Shown one piece after another: positions 54,601-64,000 of a stretch of DNA of 64,000 nt (position 1 is its first letter; every line of letters begins with the position of its first letter). The DNA is from Gracilariopsis chorda (lineage: Eukaryota; Rhodophyta; Florideophyceae; Gracilariales; Gracilariaceae): assembly GCA_003194525.1 (NCBI GenBank), contig NBIV01000235.1, positions 51,486-115,485 on the forward strand, in the 5' to 3' direction. Both the position numbers and the translations under genes were made by a program. The notes beneath the pieces are model-generated. The model ran no database searches and was not told the DNA's origin. It saw only the letters and a list, made by a program, of their open reading frames with translations.

Positions 54601-55267
54601 ACCTTTTGAGGTAGACTTAGGATGGCAACCAAAAGGTCCACTGGAGATGCTTCTTGGAACTCCGACACAGCTGGAATCATTATCGGATTTCCGTCAGCGT
54701 CTAAAGGCGGTAATGGAAGACGCTCAATACGCTCACAAACTTGCTAAGGCGAAGCAAATAGCAGAAGCCAGTGTTCATTTCAAGAAGCCTTCCTACGGTA
54801 TAGGTGACCGTGTCTGGATATCACATAAGCTTTTCAAAGATTCGTACAGTAATGCACAACAGTCTTCAAAGCTTTCAGCGAGGAGGTATGGCCCGTTTCT
54901 TATTGAGGAACTTGTTGGAAGAAATGCGGTTCGACTGAAATTGCCTCGTCACTTTCGAATTTATCCAGTTGTTCATGTATCGCACACAAAGCCCCACGTC
55001 GAGCAGCCTGAAGATCTGGCACAGAGTTGTAGATCTTCTCCTGCACCTGTGGATGCTACTGCTTCTCTACCGTTGTTCAAGGTGGATCGTATTCTTGCCC
55101 ATCGACTTCGCGGCCGAGGATATCAATGGTTGACCCTCATGGAAAATTCTACTACGCATGACGCGCAATGGCAACCTACAAAAGACTTTGTCGATAAGGA
55201 TGGGACGTTAACAGATGCTTTTCATAGATACATCGTTCAAAAGAATTTGCTACTCCATCTACATTGA
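51695..55267 (+). CDS. pol: pol polyprotein (protease, RT, RNase H, integrase, chromodomain-like end)
   Basis: 1190 codons in the same frame as the gag end, directly after its TAA and with no ATG near the start, so expression by readthrough or re-initiation is implied. Counted from 51749: protease DDGCSTNVIS near residue 37; RT active site VVYIDDILIYS near 385; RNase H HIDASQ near 536; integrase zinc domain H...CDGCSVC near 740-780; D in LATDFIVKLP near 810, D in SDRDPKF near 871, E in GASEVMNRM near 906. A degenerate chromodomain (VDRILAHRLRGRGYQWLTLMEN) lies at the end. No stop or frameshift was found, so the enzymes may be functional. Confidence 0.93.
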   Translation, partial: KSPSRIKKCTLEGRVYGDVSLQNLCDSGSAEVPCVPLLVLDGTFNSIPAQVLKDDGCSTNVISREFARANEHLLTFTPVLIDVSHSKRGVQEISTEMVANGTVSLGSYSYTGNWVVADCRYDVLLGMPWHTEENPQADYRARTLTVGGHLLKASPVSRRSALQVTNIGVKKFRRLLRRGKQGVEVFRVVQVSSSQFSPASRPEGPKAKLLDEDDPDLCALLHEFEDVFQEELPDGLPPKRDVDHAIDTIPDSQPPHRPLYQLSPAELVAAREYVDKLLRSGKIRPSRSPYGSPLFFVKEPGRALRGVVDYRGLNRITKRNNAPLPRCDEMFDRLGKARFFSKLDLKTGFHQIRLRPSDVEKTAFNSKYGQFEYLVMPMGLCNAPATFQSLMNRVLHDYIDRFLVVYIDDILIYSDTKEEHLAHIRMVLERLQEHKLYASPKKCSFMLEEAEFLGLVFGRDGIRVHPHKVEVIQNWPRPINLTELRSFLGLVQFFRRFIRGFSARAAPLYVLLQKRAGIRQWDESAQAAFMDLKSALMTAPVLVPPDWSKPFRVHIDASQVAIGATLTQLDSDGRDRAVAFTSKKLTVTEQNYTANERELLALVSSLQRFRCYLEGSTFDVLTDNQVVKNFLTKKSVNRREARWLDTLAMFNIREMNLVQGKIHVLGDSLSRIPDRLSLQQVKCSTPSLLDVGQVVCRYDQDQQFGPIMAALNGKWPTDRKQLRRVEELLPSFSTRDSKLFYKGKLCVPSHARKAVLELAHDSKLAGHFAFSKTLARLGEFHWKHKTKHVLQYCDGCSVCQQQKDFHGQVLNDPAALPIPTRRWGLLATDFIVKLPKTPRGFDAISTWVDRLSRRVRFIACKTTDQVHDVANLFFTHLFPHHGLHDDIISDRDPKFTSLFWTELMRLCGVTLRMSSTKHPQTDGASEVMNRMVENYIRCFCNYEQDDWDLFLPCAEFAYNSAVSEDLGLSPFEVDLGWQPKGPLEMLLGTPTQLESLSDFRQRLKAVMEDAQYAHKLAKAKQIAEASVHFKKPSYGIGDRVWISHKLFKDSYSNAQQSSKLSARRYGPFLIEELVGRNAVRLKLPRHFRIYPVVHVSHTKPHVEQPEDLAQSCRSSPAPVDATASLPLFKVDRILAHRLRGRGYQWLTLMENSTTHDAQWQPTKDFVDKDGTLTDAFHRYIVQKNLLLHLH

Positions 55268-55289
55268 AAACATTGACGTGGACGTCAAC

Positions 55290-55300
55290 AAGGAGAGGGA
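55290..55300 (+). promoter_or_regulatory. Probable polypurine tract
   Basis: AAGGAGAGGGA lies nine bases before the 3' LTR. It resembles the tract of Ty3 copy A but is less tightly placed. Confidence 0.55.
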
Positions 55301-55309
55301 TGACAATAG

Positions 55310-55516
55310 TGCAACGGGCGCAATTGAGAAACGCAATTGAAGCACACTGTCGGGTGCTTGTAATTGGAATGAGAGTCCGAAGAGTTGCAGAGCATGCGAA
55401 AGGTCGTGATCATAGGTAGTATACTTAAGGAGGAAGTTCTAGTCTTTGTGCCAGAAGAGGACGCTCATCGATCCGTCAGAAGAACAGTTGTGTAAAGAGA
55501 AAACATCCCAGTTGCA
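55310..55516 (+). repeat. 3' LTR of the young Ty3 element
   Basis: 207 bp, 99% identical to 50628-50834, followed by CCAAC (55517-55521). Confidence 0.96.
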
Positions 55517-55521
55517 CCAAC

Positions 55522-56867
55522 CATCTGGGTTGTAAACTTTCGCTTTCGCTGAAATCTCAGAGTTGTAAGCGTTCGCAAGGCACATAATATGTGTAACCAC
55601 AAGTAGAATATTATTCGACTTGTGGCCAAGTTCTCTGGTAGTGAGCCGACTTCTCTCGTGCCTGCTGCACAGTAGAAAAGCTTTACGTCCGATGCACCGG
55701 TCTCCGTTTTTCTCCGCCGGCTGATATCCCCAAGGCCATTCGTACGTAATTGAAATGGGCTGCATCCGGACGACTTTCTCGAAATCGGCCCAAGCCGAGA
55801 CGGCGAGAAGTACGTCTTGATGCTACGCGACGATCACTCAGACTATAAATGGTTCGCTTTCGCTAACACCCCCGCTGGGAACGCTGTACACGCCATAGTG
55901 GATTGGTGTGCCGCCTTCGTCGTGCCGCATGGGCTAATGTCTGATGGCCCCACACATTACCGCGATGAGACGATCAGGTCTCTCAGCAATTCCTTGCCAG
56001 TTCCGCACCATTTCACGCTCCCTTGCACCCCCTGGAGCAACGATGCAGTCGAACGTCTGGGTAAAGAAGTCATTCGCGCTTTTCGTGCACTGACATCAGA
56101 GTTCCAAATGGATTTTCAGGAATGGACATACCTCCTCCCGGTGATTCAAAGCATCCTCAAAAATTCTCCCTCGCCGCATCGCAAAAACATGGCGCCTGTC
56201 ACAGCTTTCTCGGACATGAAACCGACACCGCCAATATCGTCATTTCTTCGTAGGTCGACGCAGAAGACAGTTAAAGTTTCCAACGTCGTTATGGAGCGAT
56301 GCATCAACGTTGAAGCACTTCAAAGAGCACGGCCAGAGCTTCATCCGTTGGTACAGAACAATTTGCAGAAGAGCGGAAGCATCAAGGAAGCACGTATCGA
56401 AAGGGACTCTGTGCAAATTTGTTGAAGGCGACTTTGTGTTGGTGGCACGAGAAGATTTCCATGCTGGTGCGAAATTGGCACTGCGCTGGCGCGGCCCGCG
56501 ACGGGTGCCCAAAGCGCTTTCCGATTACGTCTATCAAATAGAAGATTTACACAACGGTGCTACGGAAGAAATTCATACCTCATGGCTCAAGTTCTACCAT
56601 TACAGATCGCTTGACACTGAGGCTATTTTGGCACAATTGATCGCTTCTGAGACCGGAATGCCAGTTGCACGCTTGATGCAAATGGTACGCACAGAAGACG
56701 GCCTGAAGGTGCAAGTACGTTGGAAAGGACTTAGAGCCGGCGAATACAGGCTGGAACCACTGCATCGCATTTTCGAGGACGTACCGGTCATGCTCAAGTG
56801 CCTACTCACTCGTAATAACACTCCGCCGGAGCTCGCCGATGCCGCACACACCGAACTTTCTCTCTAA
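55522..56867 (+). pseudogene. Old Gypsy integrase and chromodomain (second copy of the 1-17 kb family)
   Basis: Integrase core: EKYVLMLRDDHSDYKWF (D), GLMSDGPTHYRD (D, with GP for the usual QG) and NDAVERLGKEVIRAF (E). A C-terminal tail GDFVLVARED...LALRWRGPRRV follows in another frame (56310-56867), then a chromodomain ARLMQMVRTEDGLKVQVRWKGL ending at 56865. A stop near 55760 and a frameshift near 56400 break it. Only the 3' half is present; RT and RNase H are missing. The wording is oomycete-like. Confidence 0.87.
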
Positions 56868-56877
56868 AAGAGGGGAG

Positions 56878-57123
56878 TGTAGCCGTTTCCGGCTGTGCGT
56901 GGGTGGTCGCAACCCAAAGAGGAAACAGGTTTCCTCCCGCTCGAACGCAGCGTAGCTTGCCACGTAGGTAGCAGTATCCATACACCGCGTTCTTTCTGCT
57001 GCTCCCTAGTGCACCTAAGGCACTACGGAGCAGCCTCTGAGTAAAACAGCGGCATGGACTTTCTTGACGAACAACTCTTGTAGTTCGCCACTGTGGGTAA
57101 AAGAAAACTTGAAACAAACTACA
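56878..57123 (+). repeat. Probable 3' LTR of that Gypsy copy
   Basis: It starts TGTAGCCGTTTCC right after a purine tract AAAAGAGGGGAG and ends AAACTACA (TGTAG...CTACA). It shares CGCAACCCAAAGAGGAAACAG with the LTR at 1097-1309. Confidence 0.65.
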
Positions 57124-58422
57124 AGGACTCTGATGACGATGCTTGAACTGGCCGGAGGAGCGATTCGATCGATCGAAATCGCTCACTGAGCTTGAGCCAT
57201 CGGCGTCGCCGTCCTCCAGATCTAAACAATATTCTTCTACGCGATGCTTGAAAGTCTATGTTGTAGTCTCTCGGGTTTTTGTCCTTTTTTCTCTCTCTCT
57301 CAGGCTCTCTTATCTGCGTTCAGTTTCGTACTAGAGTTCATTTTGGATTTTTTCTGTTGTTCTGCATTTTCCAGTTCTCGTGGAGGCAGTCTTCGTTCAG
57401 TTTTATGGTATATTTGGAGCAACAGTGATCTTAATAGATTTCTACGTTTATTTCTTTCGCGCTAGTGGTTTCTTGGTTGCCGGCTATCCGTTGGAAGGGC
57501 TTAACGGCCGTGTTTTGAACATTGCGTTTGCAATAAAGCAAATGCTCTCGTCTGTTAGCAACCGTGCTTTTTTTTCTTAAAGCAACTTCTACATATTTTC
57601 TGGATTGATTGGTATTTTTTAATTTCTTTGGTCTTTGTCGCTCTTGTCTCTTTTTGGTGGCGATAACACTTATTTTGGTTGTTTAGGGGCTCAGTGCTCT
57701 TCTATGGGCTATGGGCCGTACCGTTTTACTACTAATATTTAGCTTTACCCTTTGCGTCGTCTACTGCCATCTAGATGGTGTTTTCACCGCATAGTGCTAA
57801 TGTGCTCGGGATGACGTGATGATGCTGCGTACTAAACTACACCCTCTTACGTCGTTTTTGTGATTGGGTCTATTCTACTGGCTACGAGATACATCTTCCT
57901 TGTTTTCTTATTTTTATTCTTGGGCTGTCGTTGCCGTGTTTTCAACTGTCTGTTGGTCGGATACGATACGCGGTTGAAGCCTGTCTGAATAGCGCGGTAA
58001 GCAAAAGAAAACAGGCACAAAAGGCTCAGAGGTCTCCCTGAGTTCTGCCCCCTTTCCTTCGCAGTCCTGCCTCCGAAAGCAGACTTATTTATTCTCTAGT
58101 TCTATTGCGCGCAGCCTTCTTCTAGAAGGCACCTACGACTGCGTAGGAAGTACGTAAAATGTAAGTGAAAGCAGAAGTTTATCAGTAGTTTATTGCTACA
58201 TCTGGGTTGGGCACGCGACTAATATATGTTGCACTAGAGTGACGAGCACTGCTGCGCGGGCATCTCCCTTTGGGACGTTAAAGAGCACACCATTCCTATC
58301 AGTGGACTTCGGTCTCCTCGTGCTCCTCCACTTCTACCCTTGACACGTGCGTACAGCACCAACTTCGTACTCTGCGTGTGCATACTCTTCTTGTGAGGGG
58401 TGAACTTTGTAACAGAAACGCA
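57124..58422. other. T-rich intergenic sequence
   Basis: No gene was recognised. Short frames at 57143-57580 are hydrophobic because of T-richness and have no family features. Confidence 0.45.
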
Positions 58423-58695
58423 TGTTGTGGGATGACCCCGATACGCTTAGGATAAAAAAAATAGTGATTATTATCACTCACACTCGGCTTTTCTTCAATC
58501 TTCAGTCAAACACGAGCCTCTTCACTTTCTTTGATAGTGTTCTAGTAGAGCTCTATAGTGTTCTAGACTTCTACACAATTTCTAACATAAGACATAAAAT
58601 AGTTCTACATAGTCCTTCTATAGAACCTCCTAGAAGTCTCTAAATACTAGAAGTTTCTCGTTGCTTCTTTGAAGCTTCTAGATGCTTCTACAACA
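58423..58695 (-). repeat. Copia 3' LTR (minus strand)
   Basis: 273 bp, starting TGTTGTAGAAGC and ending CCCACAACA on the minus strand, with inverted ends TGTTGT/ACAACA. It is preceded on the minus strand by a purine tract GATAGGGGG after the Copia stop. Its first 21 bases match 38782-38802. Confidence 0.75.
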
Positions 58696-58705
58696 CCCCC
58701 TATCA

Positions 58706-59290
58706 ACTTGATAACTTCTTAAGCCCCAACATGTCCATAAAAACAAATGCTTTTTCTTCTGTAGAGACTTCATGAAAATATCAGCGGCCATACCTTCGTT
58801 AGGGCAGTATGTAATTTTCACTTCTTCATTTTCCAAGCATTCCTAAATATAAAAATGCCCGTGTAGCAATGTGCTTTGATTTTCCGTAGCTTCCTTCCAT
58901 TTTTGACACTGCAATTGCAGACTGGTTGTCAACAAAAAGGTGAAAAGCATGTTTTTGAGTAGTCTAAAGATCGTTCATGATCTTCGTCAACCATTTCCCT
59001 TCTTTCACTACCTTTGCGACCTCAATTAACTCGGCGTCTGTACAATTTTGCATTCGGCTACTCCACGATAGTAAACAATTTCCATAAGTTATGGCTTATC
59101 CAGGAACTGATTTTCTGTTTTCCGTATTTCCCCAACTCACGTCACTGTCGACGTATAGCGCCAAGTTTTTAGATTTTTTGTAGACCAGACAAAAAATCTT
59201 TTGTCTTCTGGATATGTCTGAGGACCCTTCTGCATGCCTTTCAATGTTCTGTGCCATGATCTTCGGACAATTGACTTAATAGTCCAACTG
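58706..59290 (-). pseudogene. Copia RNase H end, decayed
   Basis: The minus-strand translation shows LSWSSRMQNCTDAELIEVAK, then FVDNQSAIAVSKMEGSYGKS and KHIATRAFLYLGMLG, and ends in MDMLGLKKLSS. These are Copia RNase H landmarks (T-AE, DNQSAI, KHI). Several stops interrupt it. The upstream RT is missing. Confidence 0.78.
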
Positions 59291-59500
59291 CATATGCTAG
59301 ATCAGTGTGAGAGGAAGAGTCTAGTCGTCATGTTTACTTTTTGATCTGGCACTGCCGCTCGTTATATGCCGCTAGCTGCTGTAATGATGATTGACTTTGC
59401 TGAAGAATAGAAAGCAGCAGAGATTTCAAAGCTGATTGAGAGTCCCCGGTTGTTGCTTCGCATTCGGAAGCACGAAGGGGGTGACATGAAGGAGTTTTTT

Positions 59501-60530
59501 TCAGTGTTGTGAACCTGTTGCGATTAAGAGGTTTGTAAAAACGTCGGTGAGCATGTTGTTTGTGGATGCTCGTTTGAGGGTTATTTCATTATGTGAAACG
59601 TGATGTTGAAGGTAATGGTTTCTGATGTATATGTACTTGCGCCGTTTTGTCAGTGCTTGGTTTGTGGCGATAAGAAACGCCGAGTGGTTGTCTATATGGT
59701 GAACTGTGTGGGTGGTGTACGAATGCCTCGCTGGATCTAAAAGGTTTCGAAGCGAGTTGGTGTCTCTCGTTGCGCTTTTGGCTGGGATGTATTCAGGATC
59801 TGTGGTGGAGAGGTCTACCACTTTTTGCCGGCTCGATTCCCATGAGATCGGGGTGTTGGACAGAAGATGCAAGTTGCCAGCGACCGATTTCCTGTTTGTT
59901 GCATTGGCCAAGTCTGCTCCACTGTAGACCGTAAGCAGTAAGTGCTCCAATGCGAGTTGTTTCTTGTAGTTGTGTCGGAATAGTAAGCCGTGGTTTCGGG
60001 TACCTCCGAGGTAGCGAGGCAAGGTCCTAAAGGCTTGCTAATGATGAACTTGGGGGTTATTCATGTGTTTTGCCAATCGGTTGGTGATACAGAGAATATC
60101 GGGACGTGTCCTGTCCGTGACATAGCGTATGTCTCCAAAACTTTGGCGGTATCGTGCCAATTCCTCGCTGCTTAGGGGTTTGGTGGGTTGCTATTGATCC
60201 AAGTGTGTTGAGGATGGTGTAAGGTTTGTGAGTTGTGTTGCAGTCTATCATTTTTGTTTGAGTTAGAATGGAGTCTATTCTTTCTTTTTGTGAAATATGG
60301 ATGCCTTCAGTTGTTCGTCTTATCGTCCAGTTAAGAAACCGAGGGATTTTCCGAGGCGTTTGACCTTGCAAGTCTTGAGTACTTCAGGATGAAGGTTGTC
60401 GATTTGGCTTTAGTGAGAGGCTAGGATGTGGAAGTTGTGGAGCAATATTTCTAGTTGGCAAATCCTCCCAAGGTGTTTGCAGCCTTGCTCTCTTGTGAGA
60501 TAGGGCAGCGACAGTGCCCTTCGTACTACA
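59501..60530 (-). pseudogene. Second Copia fragment: RT end and RNase H
   Basis: The minus-strand RT-RNase H linker has RRTTEGIHISQKERIDSILTQ (60057-60371). RNase H follows (59501-60022) with TVYSGADLANATNRKSVAG, PISWESSRQKVVDLSTTDPEYI, VHHIDNHSAFLIATN and a terminal MLTDVFTNLL. The sequence differs from the neighbouring fragment at 58706-59290, so it is a separate family member. A frame change separates the two parts. Confidence 0.8.
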
Positions 60531-60999
60531 CGGTGTTTGAATGTAAAACCGGGGTGGTCTCCGGCTATACTGACGAGAGGTCTTACGATAATCGGGTTAC
60601 TAGCTGGTCAACTTAATGCACAGGATCCGTGTGAGCGGTGTTCCGGTCCACGGAGAAACCTCAAAGGGAAATGGCAAAAATTGGAGAAACCAAAAGAGAA
60701 GATACAACCAGCGGGTCGTGCGGAAAGCCAAAAGAGACCCGGTGGTCAAGGGGATGGTGCTTGTTCAGACAGCACAGCGAAACTCAATACTGAGACGAAC
60801 GGCTATCTGTTTCTACAATTGAAAGTAACCAAAACAGTAAAAACAGTGAGCACTGGGCGAACACACGGGGGTAAAACAGATGAGAGGTCGTTGGTGATAC
60901 TGTGCAGGTGAGTATGATGAGACCGAATGCGGTGAAACCCTAGCAGAAGTTGGTCACTTCGCGCAGGCGATAAACTCATAGCCGAGCCACGGCTTGTCT
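60531..60999. other. Intergenic sequence
   Basis: A 124-codon plus-strand frame (60537-60911) is basic and has no recognised features. Confidence 0.4.
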
Positions 61000-61383
61000 T
61001 TTTTCATAGTGAAACGGCAAGGCGGTCTTCCCTTAAGTATACTGGTCACAATAAACTAAGAATACTTCTACTGTAGTGTATTAACTCTTGTTGGTTCACA
61101 CTCTTGTTTCACTTGGGCAGCACTGTCGGCCACGGCGCAACACGACACTGCGTGAATAATGCCAGCCATGAATAATACTTGTACGCTTGCCAAGCGTCCA
61201 TCTGTTCCACATATACACAGAAATCACCCACGAAGGTTCCAAAAAAACCAGTTAAAATTCATATCGAATTTCACACAATATTTTCGAGGGTCCACTCATA
61301 CCTGAGTTGAACCGATGCCACTTCAGTATTGAATCATTTATGATCCACCTCGACCAGGGTATGAGCACACGAATTCCTCTACA
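61000..61383 (-). repeat. Part of the 3' LTR of Ty3 copy B
   Basis: On the minus strand, TGTAGAGGAATTCG follows the polypurine tract. About 300 bases on, ATTCTTAGTTTATTG and TACTTAAGGGAAGACCGCC recall the LTR of copy A. The end of the LTR was not determined. Confidence 0.45.
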
Positions 61384-61468
61384 CATCCCCCTCCTTAGAC
61401 CAGGAAACATCGCAACGAATGCAAGTGACCCCTGCAGGTGGAAAAGGGCATAAAGAATCCATCTCCTC

Positions 61469-63150
61469 ATGAGTGATACCGACCTTCCTCCGGTTAAACG
61501 CATAATGCGACGAACGAACTCTAACAACAACGAAATTGATTCGTCATCTCCGTTAATGATCTCAGAGAATCCCAACCAACACAACCCCAGAGCGGGTATT
61601 TCCCAGTCTGGGAGTACAGCTCCTTCATTTTCCGGACTAAACCGGTTTCCTACGGCTTCATGCCTCAGGATAACGCTCCGATATCCATTCCGGTACACGT
61701 CCGTGCGTGGCATTTCTGTCAGGGTACTCCGGTTATCACAAACCAGCTCGGGTGGTTCCACAGGTTAACCCTGGAAGCACGGGATCCGTTACAGAATCCT
61801 TCGGTATATGCCCGCGCTACTTTTTTTACCGGTCCGAGGTTTTAAACCTGCGAATGATTAAGTCCTATGCACACGACGGCGTTCTCCCTGGTGGGCTTCC
61901 ACTTAACGTGGTCACTTCATGCGATTCGCGGGGACGCACTGGGTTGGATCTTATCCTTTTAAGGATATACCTCCGCCGTGGCGAGAACCAGGATAGGGCC
62001 CGAGAAGATGGCGTGACTCGCGTATAAACCGCTCATGTGTACTCGAAGTCAGAATCTGATTCCGAGTGAATACGACTTCGACGTATCGAGGTTTCGCACC
62101 TATGGCGAAGTATCCCATGGGGATAACCTGGCCCATTTCGATACGGCCCACTTCGATACCGCAACGCAGGTAACCATCGAGTCCGATATGCTCTGTTGGG
62201 CAACACCCATCATCCTTGCGGAGTTTCGGTTTTTCCGACGTTCTGAAACGCAAGTGGCGTTCTCCGAGAAGATTTGGTTAGAGCGCAAGGCGCGTTCCCG
62301 ACATGGGTATTGATTTCATACACCAATATCGAAACCGAACGGTCTCTCCCACAAACGTTCAGAGGTCGCTTCGCAGCGCTACCACCGTGGTGGCGTCAGG
62401 TTGGGGTACCCAAGGGGTGTTTCCCGGAAATATCCTCCCTGTTTAACCTATATAAGTTTCCACGTCATTGATGATCTGAAATCCGGTTATTTGTCGCTTA
62501 TTGCCGCAGAGTGGCTACCCACGTAGCGGTTTTCCTTCCCTGGGAAGCGTATGAAAACTACCGTCTTTGGTTCATACCACCAATGGTATTGAACATCATC
62601 AGACACGTCGACCTGTTAATCCCATTGGGGTGCCAAGACAACGTGGAAGAAGTCCTATACATCGTTGATGTGATCGACCAGGTCAACTGAGATACCGTTT
62701 CATGGGATAACCATGGTCAGAGTCCAAAAAATCCTCGTGACAAATCTCCGGGTCGCCAGCATCCAACTGCTGGGGACTTTGTCTATTACGACCCGTATGT
62801 GGATTCAACGGTGTCCCGTGCTCATGAATTTGAGCAACGCAGTCTTCCGTGGACCATACCAGTGGTTCCTCCAACAGGATTCGTATTTCATGACGATTAC
62901 GAGCCGTCGGTCGACTTCAATGATCCGATGATGGACGATAAGGCCAACGAGAGTGGCGACGTTTACTATGGACTGGTCATGGATTCGGTTGTTCAGAGCA
63001 CCGCCGGTGCATCCAACCCATTGCTTGCTCCTGAAGGGTTGGGCTTCGTAACTCAGATGAGTGAGCCACAACCTCCAGCGGACGAGCCATTTATTGTTTT
63101 AACAGACCCTTACGTCATCGCGTTGCGCGAGAACCTCCAAAAACTTTGAA
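61469..63150 (+). pseudogene. Antisense accessory gene of Ty3 copy B
   Basis: It starts at ATG 61469, 85 bases inside the LTR edge, with a Ser/Asn/Gln-rich N-terminus. Motifs parallel copy A in order: GVLPGGLPLNVVTS, FDVSRFRTYGEVSHGD, YRLWFIPPM, IPLG, AGDFVYYDP, DDYEPSVDFNDP and an acidic tail. The reading frame changes several times and stops occur, so it is inactive. The shared motifs, opposite to pol in both copies, show that the gene belongs to this family. No known homologue was recognised. Confidence 0.75.
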
Positions 63151-63621
63151 TCCCGCTACCTCCGGACGTGGTAGATGTTAGATAGCTCCTGTCTCCCGCA
63201 GCGGCAAACTATCCTCAATCAACCAATCACAATGGTGCGGGCCCTTCGTTGGGATAACTTGTACTTCGTATTCTGACCTTCACGTATCGGTGGTAAATCT
63301 TGCGATAGCTTCTGGATTGAACCAAACTTGTGGTTCTTCGTACTTCTTTCTTCCTGCTTCTTCTCCATACTCCATTTTATAGTGTTCTTCATCATCATGA
63401 TGTTTCTTCTTTAATCCATTAATCTGGTATAACCGTTAATTCGGTAGTATTCTAATTGCTACAGTTCCTCAACTTCTTATTCCATCCGTGCGGTTCTTCT
63501 TCTTTTTCTTCTCATCTTCGAGCTTCTCCACTTCGCGGTCACTTCATACCCTTCCCGGCCCGGGTACGGTTCTACCGTACTTGGCTTTATCCACCGCTGC
63601 TGGTATGGATGTCCGAGCCCT
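63151..63621. other. Spacer between antisense gene and chromodomain of copy B
   Basis: T- and C-rich sequence without coding features, corresponding to 11733-12023 of copy A. Confidence 0.45.
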
Positions 63622-63858
63622 TCAGTGATATTGTAGGACTTTATTCTTAGGTATGTGTTCGATGGGTTCCATCGCGTCCTCTTCTGGAGGGTATCCATAC
63701 CAACGGTTTTGGTAGTAAAACAACCCTTGTGGGTCATATTCGTGACGCACAATTCGTTCGATAACGAAGTCTCGGAATAATTGCCTTATTTCACGTCTCC
63801 CATGACGGATTCCCGTAAGGGCGAAAACCTTCAGGGGTACCAAGGGACTTGTTTCCAA
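63622..63858 (-). pseudogene. Chromodomain of Ty3 copy B
   Basis: The minus strand encodes FVIERIVRHEYDPQGLFYYQ, RWYGYPPEEDAMEPIEHIP and KVLQYH, parallel to the copy A chromodomain (FVIDRIVGH, MEPIEHLP, KVVQYH). The integrase would lie to the right of the window. Confidence 0.82.
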
Positions 63859-64000
63859 ACTTGATCGAGGGTATTCTGGTTCTCGGAAACCAGGGACTTG
63901 GAATTTACTTTCCGTAGGTCCATCGAACCACGAGCAGGTCGTCTGAGTCCAGATTACCGTCGAAGTATGCCCGGTATCAGGGGCTGGGTGAGGTTGAGGA

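Larger units (their letters stand above)
50628..55516 (+). mobile_element. Young, nearly intact Ty3/Gypsy retrotransposon (4.9 kb)
   Basis: This element is 4889 bp long with 207-bp LTRs differing at only two positions and an exact 5-bp target duplication CCAAC. It has a gag with one frame break and a complete pol reading frame with protease, RT, RNase H, integrase and a chromodomain-like end. High LTR identity shows recent insertion. It sits immediately upstream of an older Gypsy 3' fragment. Confidence 0.96.
61000..64000 (-). mobile_element. Ty3/Gypsy copy B (relative of 3031-14595, reverse orientation, cut by the window end)
   Basis: Reading on the minus strand from the right edge: chromodomain (63622-63858), spacer, the antisense gene on the plus strand (61469-63150), the identical 13-mer polypurine tract (61384-61396), then LTR-like sequence. 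The left limit is uncertain. Proteins are clearly homologous to copy A but divergent. Pol lies beyond the window. Confidence 0.83.

Noticed and set aside
1-64000. tRNA, rRNA, CRISPR array, riboswitch, bacterial operon
   Set aside because: No matching sequence patterns were seen by eye; an automated scan could still find a tRNA.

Overview
The window is a gene-poor, repeat-rich piece of a eukaryotic nuclear genome. It has no operons, no rRNA or tRNA gene that I could recognise, no CRISPR array, and TATA boxes at animal/plant-like distances upstream of small genes without introns. Chromodomain LTR retrotransposons of a type familiar from Phytophthora, Copia remnants, a Mutator-like DNA transposon and a LINE tail fit an oomycete, a red alga or a similar protist. 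The host lineage cannot be settled from the window alone.

Layout. 1-1052 is one arm of a near-identical inverted repeat whose partner is at 34691-35746. 1097-16740 is an old minus-strand Ty3/Gypsy element, broken by a younger plus-strand Ty3/Gypsy element (3031-14595, TSD CATTG) and by a small LTR-like insertion (about 1875-2242). 17132-24922 is a Mutator-like element with about 210-bp TIRs and a transposase decayed by nonsense codons. 25.6-38 kb is the main host-gene region. It holds two tandem secreted-peptide genes (26736 and 30529) and a third, different cationic peptide gene (37675). 38.5-44.2 kb is Copia debris with a solo LTR inserted in it. 46311-48023 is an intact ten-finger zinc finger gene on the minus strand. 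49.65-50.4 kb is a LINE RNase H tail. 50628-55516 is a nearly intact young Ty3/Gypsy element (207-bp LTRs with two differences, TSD CCAAC). 55.5-57.1 kb is the 3' end of a second old Gypsy element. 58.4-60.5 kb holds two minus-strand Copia fragments. 61.0-64.0 kb is a second, divergent copy of the 3-14.6 kb Ty3 family, in reverse orientation.

Most interesting. (1) The secreted peptides have a conserved signal and acidic propiece followed by a diversified Cys/Lys/Arg-rich C-terminus. Between the two tandem genes, a 615-bp tract covering promoter, signal and propiece is almost identical and ends abruptly where the cationic domain begins, like a gene-conversion cassette. (2) The 3-14.6 kb Ty3 family carries an extra antisense gene of about 570 codons between its chromodomain and its 3' LTR. 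A divergent second copy keeps the same arrangement and the same protein motifs. (3) Old elements have decayed largely by nonsense codons in otherwise open frames, which suggests C-to-T deamination.
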